The notes under the pieces were generated by a model. That model saw nothing but the letters and a program-made list of their open reading frames with translations. It was not told the DNA's origin and did not search any database. A stretch of 64,000 nt of DNA from Incurvaria masculella (Eukaryota; Arthropoda; Insecta; Lepidoptera; Incurvariidae), in the NCBI GenBank assembly GCA_946894095.1, contig OX335644.1:18643595-18707594 (forward strand), read 5' to 3'. The stretch's first letter is position 1; the number at the start of each line of letters is the position of its first letter. This document shows, one piece after another, positions 12,001 through 24,367 of this stretch. The translations under genes and the position numbers were made by a program.

Positions 12001-15000
12001 GTCCAATGATTAACACATGTAAGTAAGTTGGTAACGACAGACCTACCGGGCACAAATCCGTGTTGTTCGTCTAAGATTATTTTTTCATTTTTGAGAAAGT
12101 CCTTTAGAGAGTTGGCAATAATTTTCTCCATAGTCTTGCAAATAATGCTAGTTAAGCTTATCGGTCGGTAGTTAATAGCTGAGAACTTGCTACCTTTTTT
12201 GTATACGGGCGTAACTATGGCTTGTTTCCAGTCGCTCGGCAACTCTCCATCTTCGAAGGATTTGGTCATTATTTGTGCTAAGAGGTTGCTGATAGATGGA
12301 GAGCATTTCTTTAAAAGAACAGCTGGGATTTCATCAAAGCCCATTGCAGTTTCATCTTTAAATGTACATAAAGTTTTTGCCACAGATGCCGATGTGAATA
12401 ATATATCAGTCAGAGAATTTTCAACTCTAGGAATATTGAGAGTTGGAAGAGGTCCAACGGGTTCTCGGATATAGGTATTTTCAAATTGGTCTGCAAAGAT
12501 ATCAGCCACTGCTCTGCTGCCGGTTACAAGATTTCCATTGTGTTTTAGTGCTAGTGGAACTCCAACTTTTGTAGATATTTGTTTGCGTATGTAGCTATAG
12601 AAGGATTTGGGTCCCGAATCTATTATACCAGACTCGTAGCTACGTCTTGTCTGTCTTGTAATTTCTACAATTGTATTGTTAATCTTTCTATATGTTGCAT
12701 AATTTCTTTCATTTTTATTCAATTGATACAATTTCCCCAGTTTTTTCTTTTCATTAATTAAAGCCAGAATATCCTTGTTTATCCAGGGTTTATTTTTGAA
12801 GCCAGTTCTGCGGTGTTTGTATGGTATGTGAAGGTTCACAGCATATTCTAATCTAGATTTGAAATCTTGCCATAAATCTTCAACATTATTATTATGGTTT
12901 GTACTCACGTACTGGTTGAGTGCGTATTCGACAGCAGTGTAGTCTGCTCTAAAGTAGTCTCGTTTCATTGTCTGCGGCTTCTTTGTGTTCTGAGACTCTA
13001 TGCTGAGCTGGGTTTTCGCCAACAACACAAAGTGGTCGCTCTTACCGATATTGGGAAGTATCTCTACCTCGGTCACAAAGCACTCATCGTTACAGAGAAC
13101 TAGATCAAGTAGTGATTCCTGGTCATTGTGCTTTCTAGTTATTCCAGTTACAAGTTGATTTAAATTACTGTTTGAGTACATTTCGACGAATTTATCATGC
13201 AACATATTGCAGCCGTCCAATTGTCGCAGTGGCCAAGTAATGCCGGGCAGGTTAAAATCACCCATTATAAGCGTGGTATGGTTTTCTGAGGCTTGCTGTA
13301 TTGTATCAAAAAGTATCTTATAATATTTTTTATAATTCCACAAATTCGACTATTTACCTCTACAACTTGTGGTGTTATACATACATAATCACGCCACTTG
13401 CCGAGAGGGGTATGCGCAAATTGTAATCGCAGCATACTTCTTTCGCTTCGTCAACGGAGATAGATCTTTATTGGGAGGACACATTAGATTGGGCACGCGG
13501 AGATCGGGTCACCTTGGGCGGCTGCGTGGAGGCGTAGGGCGCGAGCGAGAGCAGCTCCGGGAAGGAGACGAACTCGGTGCGCTTGGTGAGCCCCGTGGAG
13601 CCCCACTGCACGCGCGCCACGTGAAGACATAGGCACGTCGGAAGCTGCAACCCACCCACCCGACGTGTGAGCGTGCCACAACAGCACCAGTATTCAAGGA
13701 ATATTCATCCCATGTGAGACCGGAACTTTTGCAATAAAATGCTAATCGTTTTATTTCGTTATTTGTTGGCATGAAAGTTTAGTTTTATCATAAAACGGAT
13801 TATATTGTTTATTATTCAGAATCTCACAAGGAACGCTTGGAGTCGTCAAGATCTATTCCATGGCAAGAAGCTAAAATGAGAGTAAAAACTCACTATTACT
13901 ATACACAATTACAACTTAAGAACGGCCCGTAAGCTACGCTCCCCATGCAAACGTAGTTTACTAATCATTCGGAAACCGCTATTCCAATGAAATTTTTATT
14001 TAATATCTAATATCAGGTAACAAATATCTGTGTCTGCATGCTTTTATTTTTTTTGAAAAATCCAAACCGAATGAAATGAAAGCAAAAAGAAAATCTTCAT
14101 ACGAATTATGTTTTTTCACAGACTACATTTACCGAAAAAACAAAGACATGCAGACACAGATATTTGTAGCCTAATATTAGATACCAAAAATCAAGTAAGT
14201 TGGAAGAGTGGTTTTCAAATTATTAGTAAACTACGTTTGTATGGGAGGCGAAATTTTCTGATGCTTACGGGCCGACCTTAACAATTAATATTACCATATG
14301 CAGTACTGAAATCTAAGTTTAATTAATATTTATAAATTAATAACTAAATAAGTTAATTAAATCAAGTAATAATTATAAGAATACTAAACCAAATTTGAAT
14401 CAATAGAATTGTCAGGATACAAAATTAGATAGGAAATACAGAGCTTCAATAGAATTGTCGGCATTCAACATAAAATATGACATACAGAGCATCAATGGAA
14501 TTGTCAGAATACAAAATAAAATATGAATTTGAGAGAATCCATGGAATTGTCAATTACATAACCCAAATGCATAAGAAAATATTCCTATTTATGACTTGTT
14601 AAAAAATAATGATAAAGATAATTTAATAAAAAGTGCATCAAAAGAGGTATAAAATTGAATTTAAATTAACACAGGTCATCTAAGAATTTATTGATATGTT
14701 AAGAACCAAGATAAACAAGTAGCTTTTCAATGGAGAGTAGGTGAGCCTAAAAAAACACATTGTGTCATGTATGTTTAACAAAAAGTGTTATAGCTATCAA
14801 TTAAATAAATAAAAAGTATAAGCTGATATGTACATATCTTTAGTTATTTGCTTAATATAGTTTTCTATATAATGCTGCAGTCATGTTTTGTATTTTATTG
14901 TTTATTCATCATCCATAGACAGTCAACTGCACTCAGATTTGTCATATTTTATCATTGGTCAGCATTCACAGCAAAGAAGAACTAGCAACAAACTCTGTCA

Positions 15001-18000
15001 TTTCTTCTAAGTAGTAATCATTATAAAGCTAAACAAATATTCTTCCTTAGGATAAGATGAAGTGGTTCTAATTCTGCTTGCAATATTGTGAACTACCATC
15101 AGGACAAAAAACTCACAAAAACTAAAAGTGATAACCATACTTGAATATGATAACACACATCAACCTGAGCTAATTTGTAATTTATGTATTTAATGAATAC
15201 AACATTACCGTTAGCTCAGTTTCTATTTCAGCTATTTCAGTTTCAGCGACATCTACATTTGAAGCCTGCTTCCGACGAATGTCACGACCAAAAACTTTTT
15301 AGATTATTTTCAAAATCTGATTACAATCCTTCAAAAGTAGATGTCACTGAAACTGAAATAAATATTTGACCTAAACACCTATAATAATTACATACATACT
15401 TAAAAACATTGCAAGTTATATAAAATCTTTTAAAAAACACATTGTAGGTGCACAAAAGAAAAAAAAACACCAAAGAAATAGTAAGTTAATGAGGTGTAAC
15501 CTTGCCAAAGCTGACGGTCTTGATGTGCTGCGTGTAGGCGGCGGGCGGTGCGGGGGAGGCGGGGTCGGCGTGCGCGGGCGCCGTCGCGCACCTGCCGCAG
15601 CGCACGCCGCGCACCATCTCCGGCGCCGTGAACGCACGCAGCAAGCCTGACCACAGGGCACACTTTAGTACAGTAGAACGCTAATCATCAGGACTTATTA
15701 GGACCAAAGGTGATTTCGGTAAGCGACTCATAGCCTAGTGGCGAGGAGACTGGCCTAGCGTACCAGAGGTCTGGGTGCAATTCCGACATGCACCACTTTC
15801 TTTCTCTTTTTTCGAGTTCGATAAGTGCATTTCGTCACGGATGCGAGCTGCTCCATGTTTCGGAATCCATGTTAAACTGTAGGTCCCCTTCCCCTACTAG
15901 GTGGTAGGGTTTAAGCCAGCCCGGGTTGGTACCATCGCATTGGATGAAAAGATGGTCGAAGCGGCAATGAAAAATTGTCCGAGTTTTCCATCCAGTTCAA
16001 TGTAGCCGTGCTCATAAAGGGAAGGTCCTGGCATGGCACCTAATTCCTACGGGAATGTGGTGTATTGGGCTAATATCATAAAGGTAGTTGTGTGGTATTA
16101 GCCATCCATGTCAGGTCGCATAAAAAAAATCTAAGCTAATGCCATAATCCCTCAGTCAGATCGCCATCTCTATTTCATAAAGAAATTGAAAACAACTTGT
16201 AAGACAATCGTGAAACCTGTACACCTGGTTGATTGGTCGACTTTGTAATTATACCTACAAAGCATGATGCTTTTTACCCGACTCCGACGAAGCAAGGGTT
16301 TTGATTTTAGCAGTTTATTTAAGTATATTTGTATTTACATATGTTCCACCGTAGCACTTAAACTATTCAATAAGTTATCAATTGATCCGTTATTATTACC
16401 TAGGATTTAATCAAGTCTTGCAGAAGGTTTTTTTTTGATCAGGCAATACATTTAAGGTCGGCCCGTACGCACCTGAAAATTTCGCCTCCCATACAAACGT
16501 AGTTTACTAATAATTTGAAAACCACTGTTCCAACTTACTTGATATTTGGTATCTAATATTAGGCTACAAATATCTGTGTCTGCATGCCTTTGTTTTTTCG
16601 GTAAATGTATTCTGGGTCAGAGAAAACAAAATTCGTATGAAGATTTTCTTGTCTGCATGCAAAAGCATGCAGACACAGATATTTGTTACCTGATATTAGA
16701 TATTCAATATAAATTTAATTGGAATAGCGGTTTCCAAATGATTAGTAAACTACGTTTGTATGGGGAGCATAGCTTACGGGCCATTCTTAAGAAAGAAAAC
16801 CATTATAATGCTGTAGATTATAGAGAGCGGCTATACTTCTCATGCGTAGTATGGTTATTTCGTAGTAAATAATATGCACCTTTGCGGGCAGGAAAGCCGC
16901 GGAGCCAATCACATCGTTGGGCCAATAGCGTAACGTTTCCTACAGGCTAATCATCAAACATTGGCGTGCTTATTTATAATTAAACTGCAACAAAGTGAAG
17001 TTGGTACGAAACAAATGCTGAATGTCCAAATTTTTGCATTGCATTAGAAAGAAGACAAAAAAGGCAATTTATCCCTATGTATACGAATATAATATATATA
17101 TTTTATAATTAATAATAATATAATTAATATATATTAATATTTTCACGTCTGGGACATTTCACGTGAAGCGGACAGGGAAAAAAAAGTGAGGTTCTGAAAA
17201 TCGACCACATTGGGCCCATTTGTACTTCTAGTAGGTATGAATGTGTACGCAAAATATTTTTTTTGTGTAGTGTATATTTACCAAGTTATAGGTTTCAAAA
17301 GAATTGTCGTTGATTGGTACTACAATTTTTCGAAAGTAATTTTTCGAATATAACCAATCTACTATAAAATATTTTACATAGCGATACATATTAAAAATAT
17401 ACTGTTCTTTTTGACAGTAAAAAAAAATTAAAAAATTACAAAAAAATTAATGGCCAAAACCGGAAGTAAACTTTTCAAACCAGAATTACAGTCACTTCGA
17501 CCAATTTTTTTTAATTTTTTTTTCTTTCAAAATATAGCTTAAATGATAATGAAAGTACACTAGAAAATTTAAAATGGGATCTCTTTTGGTTTAGGAGATA
17601 CGTTGAATAATATACACCCGCGTTGCAAGGGGCATCATATGTAGCGCTTGCAAGGTTGAGCAGTTTGCGCGATATTGCAACTCTATTAATATTTTATATC
17701 GTTTTAGCGTATATTTAACCTCATTTAATGATATGAAATAATTTTTATTAATATAATATAATATAAATATAACTACATAGTACAAATATAAGTTAATAAT
17801 ATATTATAAAGAAAAAACGTTTTTGGAGCAGTAGAAAAGTTTTATTATTTGCGAAACGTGACTAATAGCGCCATCTGTTAGTAACGTGTAGTACTTTTTT
17901 GTCTTAGATAGAGTCAAACCTATCTACAAGAAAGAGATAGAAGTATGACGCCTAGCGGTTTCGTAACTTAAACTTTAGTGTTGCTTTAACCGCTCAGCGA

Positions 18001-21000
18001 CTTGTGCACGTTTTAATCTGTGACAGTTGTTATTATTAAGGTGGCCCAACCCGCTCAGCTCCCCATACAAAAGGGGAAAGAAGATCACTCCTATATTTCT
18101 TGTCAGAGATCCAAAACATTGCTCAAAATAGCTCTATTTGATTGAACTAGATGTCTGATGACCATTGGCATTGTAAAATTGTGTTTGGTTTCCAAGTTAT
18201 AACGTCCGAAAGTTCGGATTTTTCGCGCGTTTTATACAATAACTTTGGAGGTGGATTACGCAATGATAAAGTGAAAACATCTTAATAAGATTAGTCATCA
18301 GACATAGCTTATTTAAACAAGATTTATAATCTATTTGGTTTTTGTTAGATTTTTGACTACAGCGGTCGTGGTTTACTTTTAGCTATAAGTCGTTTTGAAA
18401 TTAAAATTTTCGTAAATCTTACCAAATCATACACTATGCACATTGTCTTTTTTGTGGACATGTTGCATCTTCCTCATCACGGAGCCTGTCTTATTCTTGG
18501 AAAGAGAGAAGGTCCCAGAGCGCAACAGCACGGTTTTGTACCGTGCCTGCAAATGAGTTGAGGCCGCCGGGTTGGGCCACCTTAATGGCGCCGTACGGTG
18601 ATCGATGTTTTAACCCATTTCACGGAGGAGATTCAGTCAAAAGTCGTTTCCTGCAGGAGGTATATACGTAAAGATCTTGTGAAAAACTCCACTTTTGAGC
18701 TAAACATTAAGATATTTTCCTTAAATTTTTAAATTTTCGATGAAGTACCAAGTGAAATGGGTTAAAACATCGATCACCGTACGGCGCCATTAAAAATAAC
18801 AACTGTCACAGATTAAAACGTGCACAAGTCGCTGAGCGGTTAAAGCAACACTAAAGTTTAAGTTACGAAACCGCTAGGCGTCATACTTCTATCTCTTTCT
18901 TGTAGATAGGTTTGACTCTATCTGAGACAAAAAAGTACTACACGTTACTAACAGATGGCGCTATTAGTCACGTTTCGCAAATAATAAAACTTTTCTACTG
19001 CTCCAAAAACGTTTTTTCTTTATAATATATTATTAACTTATATTTGTACTATGTAGTTATATTTATATTATATTATATTAATAAAAATTATTTCATATCA
19101 TTAAATGAGGTTAAATATACGCTAAAACGATATAAAATATTAATAAAGTTGCAATATCGCGCAAACTGCTCAACCTTGCAAGCGCTACATATGATGCCCC
19201 TTGCAACGCGGGTGTATATTATTCAACGTATCTCCTAAACCAAAAGAGATCCCATTTTAAATTTTCTAGTGTACTTTCATTATCATTTAAGCTATATTTT
19301 GAAAGAAAAAAAAATTAAAAAAAATTGGTCGAAGTGACTGTAATTCTGGTTTGAAAAGTTTACTTCCGGTTTTGGCCATTAATTTTTTTGTAATTTTTTA
19401 ATTTTTTTTTACTGTCAAAAAGAACAGTATATTTTTAATATGTATCGCTATGTAAAATATTTTATAGTAGATTTGTTATATTCGAAAAAATACTTTCGAA
19501 AAATTGTAGTACCAATCAACGACAATTCTTTTGAAACCTATAACTTGGTAAATATACACTATACAAAAAAAATATTTTGCGTACACATTCATACCTACTA
19601 GAAGTACAAATGGGCCGAATGTGGTCGATTTTCAGAACCTCACTTTTTTTTCCCTGTCCGCTTCACGTGAAATGTCCCGTCTACTACATCAATGACAGCG
19701 AGTCATTCGTGACATACCTTTTACCAATCTCCATCCACACACAATTGTTCGTTACCTGATAATGTCAGAGCGCTGCTCACGAGTGGGTTGGTGTTCCCCA
19801 TGGCCAGGGTTATGCTGTCAAACTTATCGTAGCGGATCGGCGTCTGCAAACAAGCATGGTCTTCGTTTGAACAAAAAGTTTGTTTGGAAAACTTATTTAC
19901 CTAACCTGAGACAATCACCATTCTATATTAACTTGACAGATTCTATTTCACTTTATTTTGCTTGGCTGCCTGGACTCGATACAGCGTCGGGCCGTGCGTC
20001 TCGTCGACGATCCCAAACTATCCCTCAATTTGGAGACCCTCCAACTCCGAAGTATTCTTTCTTTCTGTATTCTAATGTTTTTTCCATAGAGAATGCTCAT
20101 CAGAGCTGCATAACCCTGATCCTCTATCCCCTTTCTATCTACACTCAATGCAGAACAGGGAGACAATGCATAAATTCACAGTCGACATTCTAAAAATAAG
20201 AATCCCCTAGATCCTTTATCTATAGGGTCGGAAAACAATGGAATAAACTCCCTTCTGAGGTATTTCCCCCAAAGTACAACCTGAGCCCGCAGTCCCAGTT
20301 GTCACCTAAATTGGCGTATACGCCATACCGATCGACTGGCGTTTTCAAATGTATGGAGAAATTGAAGAGCGCGCGCATTGGGCGTTAAGCGAACTAACAT
20401 TTGCGAGTCCGAGCTTGATTTGACAGCTTACTCAACGTTGCCGTAAATATGTCGACGTTGCCGTTTACGTCCACTCTGCGTTTTCATACAAATCGGAAGT
20501 CCGCGTTTGACTTTGACGGCTTGAAGGACTAAAACCACAGAATATCTAGTAAAAACGTGTATGGAGTTTGACGTTTTTACGGAACTTCGAAGTTACGTAA
20601 ACGCCAATTTAGGTGAGAACTGAGACTACCGGCTCTGGGATCCTTCAAACATGTTGTGAAGAAGCACCTGACTGGCCGGCATGGTTTTCGCAGCCCCCTG
20701 TAAGTTCAAAATCCCATGGGCGTCGTCAGGCACCTTAAGAGGTTCTAGCGTATGCCATATGCCGCACATAGCATAAAAAAAACTTACATAATACTAGCTG
20801 CGGTACCTGGCTCCGCTAGGGACATAAAAATGAACTCACTTATTCTTTAATAATATTGCAACAATAAAGCCAGTCTTTAATATCAAAAGCGTTTAACCTT
20901 GTTCGAGCACACCGTGCATTGGAGACGCGTGGCGACAGTGCCGTGGAAGGGCGGCGGCGGCGGCGGTCGGCAAGGCGCCAGCGCCGGTCCCCAGCGCCGC

Positions 21001-24000
21001 CCCATCGCGTTCAGGTGGCAGAACGAGCGCGACACACCGCGCGCGAGCCCACCCCGGGACAGCGGCGCGATAGGACCTGCCGGGTACACCGGGCTGTAGT
21101 TTTTTTTATCTAACTGGCAAATACCGAACTGACCGTCAGATATTAGCCTAACCCTTCCTTATGTTGCTTTTTTATGTTTTAATGTAACTGGACATGGATA
21201 GCTAATACCAAACTGATTGTCAGATATCAACCTAACACACCACATGGGAACTATGTGCCATGACAGGACCTTCCTTATATTGCTCGACTACAATGAACTG
21301 GATGGAAAACATGGACAATTGTCATTGCCGCTTCGACCATCGTTCATTCAATGCAATGGGAGTGAACCAACCCGGGCCAGATTAACCCTACCAGTTTTAC
21401 ATGGAATCCGAACCACGGTCAGCCTCAATGGTTGAAAATGGTCACTCATCCAGAACCCAACCGCGCTCAGAGGTGCTTCACCAAGCTTATCGAATCGCAA
21501 GGCATCGCGCCACTGGGATACCGAGGCTGACAAGTAGTTACACAGGCGGCGACAGTGGCAGCGGAGGAGGGCACAGCCACCCCATCGCGTTCAGGTGGCA
21601 GAACGAGCTCGGCACACACGGTGGTAAAGCGCTGATGCTTCATTCATCAGATTCAGGTGGCAGAACTAGGGTGTCGATCGACACGCCACGCTGCCCAGAT
21701 AGCGATGCGATAAGAATCACTTGGCTATACATAGCTATTGACCCAGGCGCCACCCAATCGCGTACAAGCAGCATAAGCGCGAACCGACACAGATGAAGAA
21801 TCAAACAAATGAATCCATATATATTTTTTTAAAATACACCTAAACAAAGCCTCAAAGATGCGTGGTCATAGTCATCAATCAAGATCTAAAACGGACATCT
21901 TTCCTGTATTTTAACAGTAGTATTCAGATTGGGCAGACTAACTTAATACGGGGATAATCGCCGGACTAAATAGCATTTTTTTATGGTTAGTCTGGTGCTA
22001 CTCCACTACTGAATTTATACAGTCGTATTCAGAGAGCACCTGTCAAAACTTAGTATGAGATTACTCCGCCCACTCTGAATACATCTGTTACAGTTCACTC
22101 TGAATACGTCTTTAAAGTTTAAGGTGGCTCATCCCGCTCATCTCCCCATACAAACGGGGAAAGAAGATCACGCCCATATTTCTTGTCAGAGATCCCAAGT
22201 TTGGCTCAAAATAGCTTTATTTGATCAAACTAGATGTCTGATGACCGTTGGCATTGTAAAATTGTGTTTGGTTTCTAAGTTATAAGGTCCGAAAGTTCGA
22301 TTTTTCGCGCGTTTTATACAATAACTTTGGAGGTGGATTACGCAATGATAAAGTAAGAACATCTTAAAAAGATTAGTCATCAGACATAGCTTATTTAATC
22401 AAGATTTATAATCTATTTGGTTTTTGTTTGATTTTTTACTACACAGGTCGTGGTTAACTTTTAGCTATAAGTCGTTTTGTAATTAAAATTTTTGTAAATC
22501 TTATAAAATCATACACTAAGCACATTGTCTTTTTTGTGGGCATGTTGCATCTTGCTCATCACGGAGCCTGTCTTTTCTTTTTGAAACAGAGAGGGTCCCA
22601 GAGCACAACAGCACGGTTTTGCACCGTGCCCGCGAATGAGTTCGTCCCGCCGGGTTGGGCCACCTTAAAACAGGAACCAACAATTAGCCAATACATCGTT
22701 TAAATTATATACAAACTTTGCTTTGGCTCACAGTCATCGTGCACGAAGTCGGGCTCGTCGGCTGGCGCGGCGGAGGCGGCGCGCGCGGGTGGCGTGGAGT
22801 CGGCGCGCGGCGGCCGCGGCGGCGGCGACGACAGCGACGGCGGCGATGCGGGCGACGCCAGCTCCGAGTACGCGCGCCCGCCCGCCAGGCCCAGCGCATC
22901 CGAGAGGCAGCCCGGCTATGCAATGATAACCCACACTTTATCAATACAGTAGAAAGCCAATTATCCTGATCAATTGGGATTGAAGGCAATCGAAATAATC
23001 AAATATCCGGATAAATTGTTCTCTTAGAAAAACAGAAGAAAGTAATTACTTACTTATTATTCTCATCGATAACCTTCATTTATTTACCAAGCATACATAC
23101 TACCTTTAAAGGGTACTTTCATGTCTCTATCGTTCCGTTCATTATGAATTATTTGTGGTAGGTGACACAAACTTAGTATAATTCTGTGACCTCAAAATGG
23201 TGAAGATAATAATTAGTAAATTTCCAACTTTTACAGCTTAAGTAACCGCTACAAAATCAGCGAAAAAGTCATCCCAATATCTTTAAAACTGATTTATTTA
23301 TGAATTTAAAAGAATTGGAGGGAATAATCTATAGTTACGCCCGGTAAAATAAGTTGTGTTCAGCGCGTTTTGTATGTTGCATGACGTTAGCAGTATATCC
23401 CTACTATCATTTGTCTATGCTCCAATTGACCTTCCTAGCTGCAGCGGTGACCTCCTCTTCGACGCAGGAGAGCAGCACGTGCAGCAGCTCGTGTGCATCC
23501 TGCTGCTCCTCCGGGATGACCCAGCCAAGCGCCTTCAGGCAGTTGAAGACGCCGAGCGGACACACCGGCGTGCCGCGAGCCGCCTCGTGTGTGCCGTTCA
23601 CAACTGCAATCACAATATCATGTTATGAGAAAGACAGTAGAGTTTGTTAGTGGTACTGGAAACTTTAGAATGCGCTCTATTTACCTAACACCATTAACAC
23701 TACAAAGCCTATCAGGCTAAACTGGCGACTAGCCACTTAGTATGAAACGCAAGCGCAGTCCGTCTACGATGGTAGACAAATATAATTTGTACACAAAATA
23801 TTTAATAAAAAACATAAAAAATCTTAAACATTTGGCCAAAATTAAAAAATAAGCGAATCAAAAAATGTTTCAACTAAATTTTAACATTTAAGCAGCATAA
23901 ATGTTAGCCTTAGGTGCCTGGACTTGATAGTTATTGAAATACTTTTATTTCAATACACATATCCGACCAACTGCCTATTTCAAACTTGATTCAACATTTT

Positions 24001-24367
24001 ATCAAAAATGACATATTATTACCAATTTTGGCCAATTTTTATTCCTATATTCTATTACGAGCTCTTTCCACCGACTCATTATGGAGCCTCACTTACCCTC
24101 TATGACAGTGTGTAGAGTTGTGATCATGCTGCTGTCTTTGCCCGTGTTGGCGTACTTGCGCAGCCACTCGATGAAGGCGGGACTGGCGGCGAGCGCCTGC
24201 AGCAGCGTGTTGAGGAAGCACGTGCGGCCTAGATTCTGCAGGCCGGCAATCTGCCCGCGGCGCTTGCGAGTGCGCGGCGCTCCCCCGGGCCCCCAGTAAA
24301 CCAGTGCGCCCACAACCACGGCCGCTGTCAGCCCCGCCGCAACCAGAATGCGGTCCCCGCCGTCCAT
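9094..24367 (-). CDS. USP30: USP30-type mitochondrial outer-membrane ubiquitin-specific protease, 9 exons
   Basis: Exons in transcript order: 24367-24097, 23603-23431, 22915-22717, 21076-20898, 19843-19756, 15646-15501, 13644-13513, 9882-9698, 9226-9094. Phases agree at every junction (501 codons; human USP30 has 517). Residues 7-27 form a membrane anchor followed by RTRKRR, as in USP30. The Cys box NLGRTCFLNTLLQ has its nucleophile near residue 50. A zinc site is formed by CTVC and CGRC. The His box is SGHFVTYRR (near 444). The third catalytic position is Ser (WFYTSDTIV, near 463), the USP30-specific Cys-His-Ser triad rather than Asp/Asn. Known role: removes ubiquitin, preferring Lys6 chains, from mitochondrial proteins and opposes PINK1/Parkin mitophagy. 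Exon 2 could end at 23452 instead. An in-frame ATG at 24400 would add 11 residues. Exon 3 and the first part of exon 4 are a low-complexity linker. Confidence 0.92.
10646..10755. mobile_element. 110-bp palindromic MITE with TA target duplication
   Basis: The ends CAGTACCGGGCA and TGCCGGGTACTG are inverted and flanked by TA. The interior continues as one hairpin: gcacattggacgttggaa on the left arm and ttccaacgtccgatgtgc on the right. TA duplication and CAGT ends suggest Tc1/mariner-type mobilisation. It lies in USP30 intron 8. Confidence 0.75.
10850..13343 (-). mobile_element. 5'-truncated, frameshifted non-LTR retrotransposon (CR1/jockey type)
   Basis: Two minus-strand reading frames. The first (13343-11646) starts inside the AP endonuclease domain (LIMGDFNLPG; IGKSDHF) and runs into reverse transcriptase with VTPVYKKG, NYRPISL, DEQHGFVPGRS, VYLDYEKAFDRVP, GVPQGSVIGP and the catalytic FADDAKI, then stops. 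A second frame (11698-10916) supplies the remainder: NVDKCTVLHIG, DLGVIITEDLKW, RVQRRATK, GLTTLQERRERGDLIETFKIL and NSLPSEVVNA. The jump just after FADDAKI is a disabling frameshift. The 3' end is a short TTTA/AATA microsatellite tail near 10880-10900. The copy is dead: no 5' region and a broken RT. It lies in USP30 intron 7 in the same orientation as the gene. Confidence 0.9.
13920..14277. mobile_element. Foldback MITE, 'GGCCCGTAAGC' family, TTAA-flanked
   Basis: TTAA (13916-13919 and 14278-14281) flanks inverted ends (g)aacGGCCCGTAAGC and GCTTACGGGCCgacc. The interior is also palindromic: the 'caaatatctgtgtctgcatg' type block appears in both orientations, so the whole element can fold on itself. 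Sister copies are at 16456-16786 and, truncated, at about 37052-37330. Confidence 0.75.
15228..15361. repeat. Short inverted repeat (hairpin, MITE-like)
   Basis: The left arm 'tatttcagtttcagcgacat' is matched by the right arm 'atgtcactgaaactgaaata', with about 85 bases between. It is non-coding and lies in USP30 intron 6 (minus-strand order), about 140 bp from exon 6. Confidence 0.55.
15722..16129 (+). mobile_element. Full-length tRNA-derived SINE
   Basis: The head has an A box (tagcctagtggcg) and a degenerate B box (gggtgcaattcc) about 35 bp apart. A roughly 320-bp body (tttcgtcacggatgcgagct, tggtagggtttaagcc, tccatccagttcaatgtagc, ggtcctggcatggcacc) and an A-run follow. It is the same family as 32420-32822, 2483-2870 and several 3' fragments in the window. 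Its proximity to USP30 exon 6 (15501-15646) appears incidental. Confidence 0.8.
16456..16786. mobile_element. Foldback MITE, second copy of the GGCCCGTAAGC family
   Basis: TTAA at 16452-16455 and 16787-16790. The left end reads ggtcGGCCCGTACGC and the right end GCTTACGGGCCattc. The two internal 'gcagacacagatatttg' type blocks are inverted, giving a near-complete hairpin. It is the same family as 13920-14277. Confidence 0.75.
17151..19678. mobile_element. Large foldback element with about 927-bp inverted arms
   Basis: The termini GGGACATTTCACGTGAAGCG and its complement lie at 17151 and 19678. The 4-bp direct repeat GTCT flanks both ends (17147-17150 and 19679-19682). The left arm runs 17151-18035 and resumes at 18586-18623 after an inserted MITE. 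The right arm is 18752-19678, and the loop is about 128 bp (18624-18751). The arms are nearly identical by eye: each carries the same 64-codon ORF in mirror image with one amino-acid change. There is no transposase. It lies in USP30 intron 5, and its right end is only about 78 bp from exon 5. Confidence 0.85.
18040..18581. mobile_element. MITE, GGTGGCCCAACCCG family (copy 1), nested
   Basis: TTAA at 18036-18039 and 18582-18585. The ends are GGTGGCCCAACCCG and CGGGTTGGGCCACC. It is a 542-bp non-coding element. The other arm of the host foldback lacks it, so that arm is an internal 'empty site'. Sister copies are 22123-22664 and 34134-34664. Confidence 0.85.
19960..20790 (+). mobile_element. 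LINE 3'-end fragment split by a MITE
   Basis: Plus-strand translation in shifting frames gives the C-terminal part of a non-LTR retrotransposon ORF2: QRRAVRLVDDPKLS, then GKQWNKLPSEVFPPKYNL near 20280. The expected continuation [20 protein letters not shown] appears only after the MITE at 20291-20626. The same tail exists uninterrupted on the minus strand at 33868-34085. Frame changes make it a dead fragment. Confidence 0.7.
20291..20626. mobile_element. MITE with 'AGTCnCAGTTnTCACCTAAA' ends
   Basis: The left end is 'agtcccagttgtcacctaaa' and the right end is the complement 'tttaggtgagaactgagact'. It is about 336 bp, non-coding, and inserted in LINE sequence. A second copy begins at 36763 and is interrupted near 37040. 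Confidence 0.75.
21165..21412 (-). mobile_element. SINE 3' fragment, minus orientation
   Basis: Reads as the complement of the window's SINE body: 'ggacatggatagctaatacc', 'ctatgtgccatgacaggacc', 'ctggatggaaaacatggaca', 'cattgccgcttcgaccatcg'. The head is absent. Confidence 0.65.
21914..22112. mobile_element. 'CGTATTCAGAG' MITE copies, overlapping and rearranged
   Basis: Two partial copies of the element seen at 3301-3415 lie in opposite orientations. The first is near 21914-22020 (agtattcagattgggc...) and the second at about 22021-22112 (agtcgtattcagag ... tgaatacgtc). Confidence 0.55.
22123..22664. mobile_element. MITE, GGTGGCCCAACCCG family (copy 2)
   Basis: TTAA at 22119-22122 and 22665-22668. 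The left end is slightly mutated (GGTGGCTCATCCCG) and the right end intact (CGGGTTGGGCCACC). The interior matches the 18040 copy closely. It lies 53 bp from USP30 exon 3. Confidence 0.8.

Noticed and set aside
15722..15800. tRNA gene
   Set aside because: A and B boxes are present but the cloverleaf is not maintained and a common 320-bp SINE body follows. The same holds at 2483 and 32822.
17591..17785. 64-codon ORF and its mirror at 19044-19238
   Set aside because: They are the same AT-rich sequence in the two arms of a foldback element, with no start context or homology I can see.
22705..22989. Arg/Ala-rich ORFs on both strands around 22.7-22.95 kb
   Set aside because: They are off-frame shadows of USP30 exon 3, whose true frame (PGCLSDALGLAGG...EPKQ) joins its neighbours in phase.
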